This document shows positions 61,501 through 64,000 of a DNA stretch of 64,000 nt, piece by piece. Each line of letters starts with the position of its first letter. Within the stretch, counting starts at the first letter, position 1. A program made the position numbers and the translations under genes. Source of the DNA: Paracentrotus lividus (lineage: Eukaryota; Echinodermata; Echinoidea; Camarodonta; Echinidae); contig CALNVZ010003426.1 in NCBI GenBank assembly GCA_940671915.1, positions 277,398-341,397 on the forward strand. Direction: 5' to 3'. The notes beneath the pieces were generated by a model that saw nothing but the letters and a program-made list of their open reading frames with translations, did not search any database and was not told where the DNA came from.

Positions 61501-62037
61501 TTAACGCTTTCAGTCAAATCCCTGAATTCACCTACAAGCAGAAATTGATCAGACCCAGATTTTAATCCCTGATATGTCTTTTGGTTGGTGATGTTTAGAG
61601 TCGGTCCCAAACTGTGGTCATCTCTAATTAAAACACGTCTGCATAAAACCAATCATTATCAACTAACCAACCAGGTGGAAAATCGGGCACGGAAGTTGCC
61701 CATTCAAATACTGGTGGTTGGTAAGGTAACAAGCATCATGTTTTTGAAAATATATTGTAAACAAAATTACACGACTGTTTTTAATAGATCAAAGAGTTGC
61801 AACTATCCACGACAGACTGACCCCAAAACTACTGATGAAATGATTGTACAGTAGAAGCAAACGTCCAACTCAGGAATGAAGACTAAAATATTTTTACTTA
61901 CTTCTCAAAGTCTCCTATACTTGAGAAGGCACACATGAGACCTGTCCTCTGGCACGGGGGCAAGTATGAACCCGTCAGCTCCTCCCCAATGCTTGCTACC
62001 CGTGGTAAACCATCAGACCTGGGAGACTTGACAATCC
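35690..62037 (-). CDS. ACACA: Acetyl-CoA carboxylase, C-terminal half (central and carboxyltransferase domains)
   Basis: Twenty-six exons are listed separately; about 1150 residues closely match animal ACC1/ACC2. The enzyme is a biotin-dependent multidomain protein that carboxylates acetyl-CoA to malonyl-CoA, the committed step of fatty-acid synthesis. This window holds the end of the central domain (exons 1-10) and the carboxyltransferase domain (exons 11-26), which moves the carboxyl group from biotin to acetyl-CoA. Diagnostic blocks are [75 protein letters not shown] sequence and [11 protein letters not shown]. Phases join at every junction, apart from a one-base insertion in exon 1. The biotin carboxylase and biotin-carrier exons must lie right of 64000. 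Only one ACC gene is seen, and whether it is the cytosolic or mitochondrial type cannot be told without the N-terminus. Confidence 0.96.
36365..36587 (+). repeat. (ATC)n and (CATA)n microsatellites
   Basis: ATC runs at about 36370-36400 and 36476-36509, then (CATA)n from about 36510 to 36587. The CATA tract is the tail of the LINE fragment at 36588-36760. Confidence 0.93.
36588..36760 (-). mobile_element. LINE 3' end (reverse transcriptase C-terminus), minus strand
   Basis: On the minus strand it reads [20 protein letters not shown] then KTYLFCL and a stop. This is the usual C-terminal pattern of CR1/Jockey-like non-LTR retrotransposons. A short 3' untranslated part (AAGCGCTTTGGGC) and an (ATGT)n tail follow. 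Confidence 0.75.
36818..36957 (-). CDS. ACACA: ACC exon 25
   Basis: Encodes [20 protein letters not shown], a Glu/Lys/Thr linker, and [13 protein letters not shown]. Matches human AYVWDNNKDLAEWLEKQL and the following variable segment. Confidence 0.93.
37560..37768 (+). mobile_element. LINE 3' end (reverse transcriptase C-terminus), plus strand
   Basis: Encodes [20 protein letters not shown] then [12 protein letters not shown] and a stop at 37690, typical for the end of CR1/Jockey-like ORF2. The 3' part GAGCTCTATGTAAAGTGCAT then ATTATGCGCTATATAAGAAC and a (TTA)n tail follow. The tail is split by the element at 37769-38229. Confidence 0.82.
37769..38229. mobile_element. Inverted-repeat element inserted in a LINE tail, 461 bp
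   Basis: Ends TATAGGTTTTCCCGGCCAAT and ATTGGCCGGGAAAACCTATA are exact complements. TTA repeats lie on both sides, so insertion was into the tail of the LINE fragment. The interior repeats ATTCAAATTCGTG-like words. Confidence 0.88.
38298..38468 (-). CDS. ACACA: ACC exon 24 (carboxyltransferase C-lobe)
   Basis: Fifty-seven codons: [68 protein letters not shown] is near invariant in the family. Confidence 0.96.
38954..39075 (-). CDS. ACACA: ACC exon 23 (carboxyltransferase C-lobe)
   Basis: Encodes [40 protein letters not shown]. Matches human [22 protein letters not shown]. Confidence 0.96.
39237..39360 (+). repeat. (CAT)n/(CAC)n microsatellite
   Basis: CAT and CAC triplet runs directly downstream of ACC exon 22, in the intron before exon 23. 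Confidence 0.95.
39381..39526 (-). CDS. ACACA: ACC exon 22 (carboxyltransferase C-lobe)
   Basis: Encodes [40 protein letters not shown] and PTISKDEKT. The LEPEG(T)VEIK(F)R motif is diagnostic. A (CAT)n tract lies just downstream at 39237-39355. Confidence 0.96.
39906..39976 (+). repeat. Poly(A) run of about 70 bases
   Basis: Uninterrupted A tract on the plus strand. It could be the tail of a retroposed sequence, but nothing recognisable precedes it. Confidence 0.95.
40285..41012 (+). repeat. Long (CAT)n-based compound microsatellite, about 730 bp
   Basis: CATCAT, CACCAC and the recurring word ATTACCATCATTATCATATTC make a minisatellite inside a microsatellite. It gives long His-rich or Asp/Met-rich open frames that are artefacts. 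It lies in the ACC intron between exons 21 and 22. Confidence 0.97.
41132..41309 (-). CDS. ACACA: ACC exon 21 (carboxyltransferase C-lobe)
   Basis: Encodes [68 protein letters not shown] is strongly conserved. Confidence 0.97.
41510..41682. mobile_element. Foldback (hairpin) element, copy 1
   Basis: GGCCTGTATTCTGG at the left pairs with CAGAATATATAGGCC at the right, and the arms continue almost to the centre (GAAGCTATTGTG with CACAATAGCTTC). The loop is GACTGATGCATCAG. It could form a long hairpin RNA. A related copy lies at 58061-58190. Confidence 0.85.
41886..42021 (-). CDS. ACACA: ACC exon 20 (carboxyltransferase C-lobe)
   Basis: Encodes [40 protein letters not shown] and [15 protein letters not shown] is a hallmark of the C-lobe active site. 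Confidence 0.97.
42461..42557 (-). CDS. ACACA: ACC exon 19 (carboxyltransferase C-lobe)
   Basis: Encodes [20 protein letters not shown], then [12 protein letters not shown]. The acceptor (TAATAAAG) has a poor pyrimidine tract, but frame and phase are exact. Confidence 0.93.
42679..44783 (+). mobile_element. Pearl/HINE-like element, copy 1 (with nested insertion)
   Basis: Begins AACTAGATGAATCTTCGACC with a CGACCGCGCACGGTCG hairpin. The body is several roughly 105-140-base tandem units containing GTGACCTTTGACCTCATGAC and AACGGTTCTTAAGTTAT. Near the end come a (GGAC)n tract (about 44702-44735), a CCTCCGGCACC/GGTGGCGGAGG hairpin and GCATAAAA. Such a layout (core repeats, tetranucleotide tract, terminal hairpin) is known from pearl and related Helentron-associated elements; this match is by layout, not by search. 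An element at 43473-44242 is inserted within it. Confidence 0.8.
43473..44242. mobile_element. TTAA-flanked inverted-repeat element nested in copy 1, 770 bp
   Basis: Ends CCCTATTCAGACTGG and CCAGTCTGAATAGGG are complementary. TTAA lies on both sides (43469-43472 and 44243-44246), exactly where the host repeat unit reads GGTTCTTAAGTTA. CCCT...AGGG ends with a TTAA duplication fit a piggyBac-type non-autonomous element. Inner GGGTCAATTTGACCC palindromes occur near both ends. Confidence 0.9.
45169..45265 (-). CDS. ACACA: ACC exon 18
   Basis: Encodes [20 protein letters not shown] then [11 protein letters not shown]. Enters in phase 1 and leaves in phase 2. Confidence 0.94.
45897..46017 (-). CDS. 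ACACA: ACC exon 17
   Basis: Encodes [20 protein letters not shown], then [20 protein letters not shown]. Matches the human link between the N- and C-lobes ([28 protein letters not shown]). Confidence 0.95.
46652..46906 (-). CDS. ACACA: ACC exon 16 (carboxyltransferase N-lobe)
   Basis: The longest exon, 85 codons: [58 protein letters not shown], ending LSYMPK. These are core crotonase-fold residues around the active-site cleft. Confidence 0.97.
47267..47364 (-). CDS. ACACA: ACC exon 15 (carboxyltransferase N-lobe)
   Basis: Encodes [20 protein letters not shown], then [19 protein letters not shown] is a conserved CoA-side segment of the domain. Acceptor CTGCAG, donor GTGAGT. Confidence 0.95.
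47468..47706. mobile_element. GTCCGGAC-family element, copy 3
   Basis: Opposite orientation to the copies at 10297 and 19008. It begins AGGATGGGGAGTTGGGTGTC and ends CCTGTCCGGACAACCAATAA then CTGGGTATAC. In the ACC intron after exon 15's acceptor side. Confidence 0.7.
48170..48245 (-). mobile_element. tRNA-like sequence (possible SINE head)
   Basis: On the minus strand a B-box-like GGTTCAAGCCTCGCCC lies about 50 bases after GTGGTATTCTAATGGCTTGA. Similarity to a tRNA is only partial, and no tail was identified. Confidence 0.4.
48264..48393. mobile_element. Small inverted-repeat element, 130 bp
   Basis: GGGGAGTAATTCACTA at the left pairs with TAGTGAATCACACCCC-type sequence at the right. Inner AAAATCAATCC and GGATTGATTTT also pair. 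Confidence 0.75.
48455..48575 (-). CDS. ACACA: ACC exon 14 (carboxyltransferase N-lobe)
   Basis: Encodes [20 protein letters not shown], then [17 protein letters not shown], nearly identical to the human YLYLTPQDYKRVSALNS and [11 protein letters not shown] blocks. Confidence 0.96.
48664..49017 (-). mobile_element. tRNA-derived SINE, copy 2
   Basis: On the minus strand: GAGCTCAGTCGGTTAGAGCG (A box), GAGTTCGAAACCCGGCCGAG (B box), the same body as 11645-11904, and an (ATT)n tail at about 48671-48700. This copy is longer, with an extra segment GTGGCTATCAGGGCCCTCAT. Confidence 0.88.
49110..49263 (-). mobile_element. Second tRNA-like SINE head, interrupted by a MITE
   Basis: The minus strand reads CCATAGCTCAATCAGTAAGA then GATCTCTGGTTCGAAGGCA, a tRNA-like A box and B box. 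The sequence on the right (AACCCGGAGGTCT) appears to resume after the inserted element at 49588 (TCAATTCCCGGTGAATCCC). Confidence 0.55.
49269..49582. mobile_element. Inverted-repeat element with 5-bp target duplication, 314 bp
   Basis: Ends CAGGGTTCCCAGC and GCTGGGAACCCTG are exact complements and are flanked by CAGGT on both sides (49264-49268 and 49583-49587). The interior repeats TTCCCTGACTTTTCCCTGA. Confidence 0.85.
50059..50196 (-). CDS. ACACA: ACC exon 13 (carboxyltransferase N-lobe, SANSGARIG motif)
   Basis: Forty-six codons with [20 protein letters not shown], a signature of eukaryotic ACC carboxyltransferase, then [17 protein letters not shown]. Confidence 0.97.
50757..51955 (+). 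mobile_element. Pearl/HINE-like element, copy 2
   Basis: Same start (AACTAGATGAATCTTCGACC), tandem core units, (GGAC)n tract at about 51885-51906, and the same terminal hairpin and GCATAAAAA as copy 1, without the nested element. It is in the ACC intron between exons 12 and 13, in the same orientation as copy 1. Confidence 0.88.
52088..52219 (-). CDS. ACACA: ACC exon 12 (carboxyltransferase N-lobe)
   Basis: Forty-four codons: [44 protein letters not shown]. The NDIT and GSFG blocks are conserved core of the N-lobe. Confidence 0.95.
53088..53162 (-). CDS. ACACA: ACC exon 11 (start of carboxyltransferase domain)
   Basis: Twenty-five codons: [20 protein letters not shown] then PGENT, matching human [22 protein letters not shown] at the start of the carboxyltransferase N-lobe. 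Confidence 0.92.
53844..53909 (-). CDS. ACACA: ACC exon 10
   Basis: Twenty-two codons, [20 protein letters not shown] and EM, the variable linker into the carboxyltransferase domain. Phase 0 at both ends; acceptor CTCATAG, donor GTAAGA. Confidence 0.86.
54367..54522 (-). CDS. ACACA: ACC exon 9 (end of central domain)
   Basis: Fifty-two codons including [40 protein letters not shown] and RQ. Clear match to the human INTPYVTKDLLQSKRF region. Confidence 0.95.
55129..55240 (-). CDS. ACACA: ACC exon 8 (central domain)
   Basis: Encodes [20 protein letters not shown], then [17 protein letters not shown], matching the human [21 protein letters not shown] segment. Confidence 0.93.
55843..56003 (-). 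CDS. ACACA: ACC exon 7 (central domain)
   Basis: Encodes [19 protein letters not shown], then [20 protein letters not shown]. Ends after two bases of a codon. Flanked by TACAG acceptor and GTATGT donor. Confidence 0.95.
56175..56390. mobile_element. MITE-like element, GGGTGGTATCTCAC family, copy 2
   Basis: GGTGGTATCTTAC at the left and GTGAGGTACCACC at the right. More diverged than the copy at 4888. Interior contains AGAGTCTCTGCAAAGTCTCA. Confidence 0.72.
56800..57350 (-). pseudogene. Tandem partial copies of ACC exon 6 (3' half plus donor)
   Basis: Three extra copies of the 3' half of exon 6 lie downstream in the same intron. Their exon-end positions are 56800, 57012 and 57221, with the true exon ending at 57362, so spacings are 212, 209 and 141 bases. 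The copy at 57221 keeps an open segment [20 protein letters not shown] and ELAFSHPD. The other two keep [16 protein letters not shown] after an internal rearrangement. All retain a GT splice donor (GTGAGT or GTAAGT), but none has an obvious in-frame acceptor. Skipping or cryptic use cannot be judged from sequence alone. Confidence 0.85.
57362..57529 (-). CDS. ACACA: ACC exon 6 (central domain)
   Basis: Fifty-six codons: [56 protein letters not shown]. Near identical to human in the middle. Its 3' half has been copied three times downstream (56800-57350). Confidence 0.96.
58061..58190. mobile_element. Foldback element, copy 2 (diverged)
   Basis: Shares AAGACTGAGTTTGTACGA, GAAGTTCATGCAAAGCTATT and the loop region ACATCAGTCAACATCAGA with the hairpin at 41510-41682. 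The right arm is shorter and diverged. Confidence 0.65.
58565..58593 (+). repeat. (GA)n microsatellite
   Basis: A GA dinucleotide run in the ACC intron between exons 5 and 6. Confidence 0.95.
58936..59010 (-). CDS. ACACA: Possible 75-bp in-frame cassette exon of ACC
   Basis: Between exon 4 and exon 6, a 25-codon open segment ([20 protein letters not shown] then PPDPS) follows a very strong polypyrimidine tract plus CAG. It is followed by a weaker donor GTAAAT. Both borders are phase 0, so inclusion or skipping keeps the frame. Vertebrate ACC runs directly from LYLGAAK to VEVGTEV with no such insert. It may be an alternative exon or a chance open stretch. Confidence 0.45.
59606..59743 (-). 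CDS. ACACA: ACC exon 4 (central domain)
   Basis: Forty-six codons: [20 protein letters not shown], then NRMSNFDL and MHLYLGSAK. Strongly conserved. Phase 0 at both ends. Confidence 0.95.
60102..60200 (-). CDS. ACACA: ACC exon 3 (central domain)
   Basis: Thirty-three codons: [20 protein letters not shown] then [13 protein letters not shown], matching human REFPKFFTFRARDK. Phase 0 at both ends. Confidence 0.93.
60698..60893 (-). CDS. ACACA: ACC exon 2 (central domain)
   Basis: Encodes [16 protein letters not shown], an acidic segment, then [15 protein letters not shown] and [11 protein letters not shown]. The DEPIH block is characteristic of animal ACC central domains. Confidence 0.93.
60925..61345 (+). 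mobile_element. LINE 3' tail fragment interrupted by a Tc1/mariner-type MITE
   Basis: The flanks GAGCTGTATGGAAAGTGCAG plus TTGATTATGTGCTA, then TAAGAAGCAGTTAATTATTA, match the 3' tail of the LINE fragment at 37690-37768. The inserted element is 60986-61331. Confidence 0.72.
60986..61331. mobile_element. Tc1/mariner-like MITE, 346 bp
   Basis: Ends TACAGTGCGTCCCCAAAAGA and TTTTTGGGACGCACTGTA are inverted repeats, with a further AACTATACACTTTT pairing. TA lies on both sides, the usual target duplication of this superfamily. No transposase coding region. Confidence 0.85.
61902..62037 (-). CDS. ACACA: ACC exon 1 of window (central domain; carries apparent frameshift)
   Basis: The 5' part reads [13 protein letters not shown] and the 3' part reads [20 protein letters not shown], both similar to vertebrate ACC (VASVSD...PPCQRMG). 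They are in different frames because of one extra base at about 61979-61982 (in the minus-strand GAGGAAGCTG). The exon starts after TGTGTACAG and ends in phase 2 before GTAAGT. Confidence 0.82.
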
Positions 62038-62079
62038 TGTACACACACAACATATAATATAAATGAGAGAAATTGTCCA

Positions 62080-62600
62080 GGGTCTGAACTTGGCAGTTGA
62101 GACTACGGTCACCAAACCTGCCAACACACGAGTGATGTACAATGTACGGCTAGTCTTACCCATTTCAGATCCAGTAATGCCTAATTTGTGCAAGAGTTAC
62201 TATTTATACATTACCACACAGGTTAGGACACACTCAACATAGAGAGTCTGAAAGTTGAAGACAAGTCTAGGGACTCTTCGTCTTGTTGAAACAAGTTAAA
62301 GTATAGTGAAATACATATAAAACTTGTCTACCCGTAACCATTTTCAGACTCCTTGTTGCATAATACATGTACATGTGTTAGGGTTAGTAGAGTAAAACAT
62401 TATTTACCATTACACCTTTATTCACAAGTATAAATGACATTAATGTATCAGAGAAAAAGTTTGGGACTCATTCAGCATTCAGGGTCTGAAATTTGAAGGC
62501 AAGACTATGGCGTTCCCATCTCGTTTAACTGAATCAGCAGATAGTAATATGAACATAGTCTGCATTATTTCAGACCCATTAATGACTGATGACTAGGAGT
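62080..62600. repeat. Three tandem hairpin-forming repeats
   Basis: Units at about 62080-62175, 62246-62360 and 62480-62580 each begin GGGTCTGAA or GAGTCTGAA and end TTCAGACCC-like. The ends of every unit are inverted complements, with a second inner pair (AGACTATG with CATAGTCT in unit 3). They lie in the intron upstream of ACC exon 1 of this window. Confidence 0.72.
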
Positions 62601-63278
62601 GTTAGTAATATTTGGGGTATATATCACAATTAAAATATAGGCAAAATATGCAATATAAAAACTGTATCTATTGTTGTGGCTGTAGTAAACTACATGTATT
62701 ACATGTAATTGTACATGAATAAACATTTAGCATGAATTGATGATTAGACTGGAAATATCGGATGACTTTAGTCCCATACTTTGAGGAATGGATTAATACA
62801 ACATTGTGTAGATGTACTAGTCTACAGTGCTACAAAATTAACTTGGAAATGGCTCATATTTGAAAATTGTACCAGTGAGCAGATAAATATAGTGAGGTAG
62901 AGAAAGGCACTCAAATCAGGGAGAGTACAGTGCGTATTAAAATTATCCTTTTTCAATAAAGAGCTTGATGAAATTTTAATTGTACATCCTCACAGATTAG
63001 ATTTCTTATGCAATTTACAATATTTCAAGCTAATAAACAAGATTACAATGTACAATCATTGAAATACATTATACCCCCTCTGAATACTTTCCCCAAACCA
63101 AGCTGCCTACTGAAGAAGTGTTAGACCAGGGCCCTATACATGTATTAGTAGTTTGTGATCACTTTCCAATTTGAAAGTACAATTATATTGTTTATAAGTT
63201 GTTATTTGTCTTTTGAGCGAAATGTATATTCAACAATAACCTTGATTGGCCATTGTCGCCTTGCAATTAATTGCTAAG
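62601..63278. other. Intron sequence, nothing recognised
   Basis: AT-rich ACC intron with several TACATGTA words. No further ACC exon recognised between 62038 and the right edge. Confidence 0.55.
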
Positions 63279-63572
63279 GGTGGTATCTCACTTCGCGGAA
63301 TCAAAATTGAGACAGATTTGCTAACATGGCATTGTCTCCTCTTTTTCCTTGACGAAATCTTTTGTCCCATGTACAAAAGGTTACGTGGTAAAAAGGATGG
63401 ATTAGCCAGCATCCCATTGTCCTAGATCTGTCTCCTGTAGCACACAAAAATCTGTCGCGCACAGTCGCAGAGACAGATATAGTGCAATGCCATGCGGGCA
63501 AATCTGTCTCAATTTTGTTTCCGCAAAGTGAGATACATGTACATGTACATGTACAAATGTAGCACCCTAAAC
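63279..63572. mobile_element. MITE-like element, GGGTGGTATCTCAC family, copy 3
   Basis: Left end GGGTGGTATCTCACTTCGC. The right arm AATTTTGTTTCCGCAAAGTG then AGATA is followed by an ACATGT run and then CACCC, so the right terminal repeat is split by about 24 bases of (ACATGT)n. TAA lies on both sides, as in Harbinger-type targets. Confidence 0.8.
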
Positions 63573-64000
63573 TACGAGTTATAGAGCCCAGAAGATTCTA
63601 AAATGGATTACTACATGTGCATCAAACATACTTGTATGCTGAGAGCTAAAACGGTGCTAACTCTGCATAAATTTGTAAGAGGTAATGCCCTTCTACATGT
63701 AGCTCTTAGAAGGTGCTGTGTATTATTTCTAAAGTGCACTGCAGTCATTAGTATCACACACCACAAGCTGGCCTTATCTCAAGGCAGAGTGAGTTTTCAC
63801 TATGCATAAATGTACAAAGTATTGTAACCCTTCAGCCTCCAAACAGTTGTTAACTACCATTCAGCTTTATCTACAACTGCATGTAAACATTTGTTGCTAT
63901 TTTTTGTGGCGTAGTAATTCAACTTGTACACAGTTGTTTGCCTCTATTTCAACATGTCTAAAATAAATCATTTCTGAGGAGTAAGCCACCCTATTACACA

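Overview
This is a eukaryotic, intron-rich, AT-rich window with very long introns, many short inverted-repeat elements, tRNA-derived SINEs, LINE tails and long microsatellites. Protein similarity of the exons to human proteins, and the repeat texture (frequent TAGGCCTA-like and TACATGTA palindromes), suggest a deuterostome marine invertebrate, most likely an echinoderm of sea-urchin type. That assignment is inference. There is one assembly gap of 892 N (24925-25816).

Four genes are supported. (1) CUEDC2, minus strand: six exons from the start codon at 19419 down to 2044; its last exon(s) lie left of the window. (2) A transposase-derived gene, minus strand, four exons 14661 to 3801, wholly inside the 12.8 kb intron 5 of CUEDC2. 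It has a DDE-type motif region, a C-terminal C2H2-like finger and two frameshifts, so it looks like a decaying or domesticated mobile-element gene. (3) SVIP, plus strand: three exons at 26140-27763; the first exon is probably in the gap. (4) Acetyl-CoA carboxylase, minus strand: 26 exons from 62037 down to the stop codon at 35690. They encode about 1150 C-terminal residues: the end of the central domain and the complete carboxyltransferase domain. The biotin carboxylase and biotin-carrier exons lie to the right of the window. SVIP and ACC are convergent, with about 8 kb between their stop codons.

The rest is mainly repeats. A 26-bp-unit minisatellite fills 6740-8625 inside the transposase-gene intron. 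Three TTAA-flanked inverted-repeat elements (5662-6117, 9333-10109, 43473-44242) look like piggyBac-type non-autonomous elements. Two pearl/HINE-like elements (42679-44783 and 50757-51955) sit in ACC introns, one carrying a nested TTAA element. Many smaller MITE-like elements, two LINE 3' ends and several tRNA-like SINEs are listed separately.

The most unusual points are the broken, intron-containing transposase gene nested in CUEDC2, a tandem array of partial copies of one ACC exon that all keep a splice donor (56800-57362), a possible 75-bp in-frame cassette exon of ACC (58936-59010), and a single-base frameshift in the ACC exon at 61902-62037. No clearly new defence or metabolic system was found.
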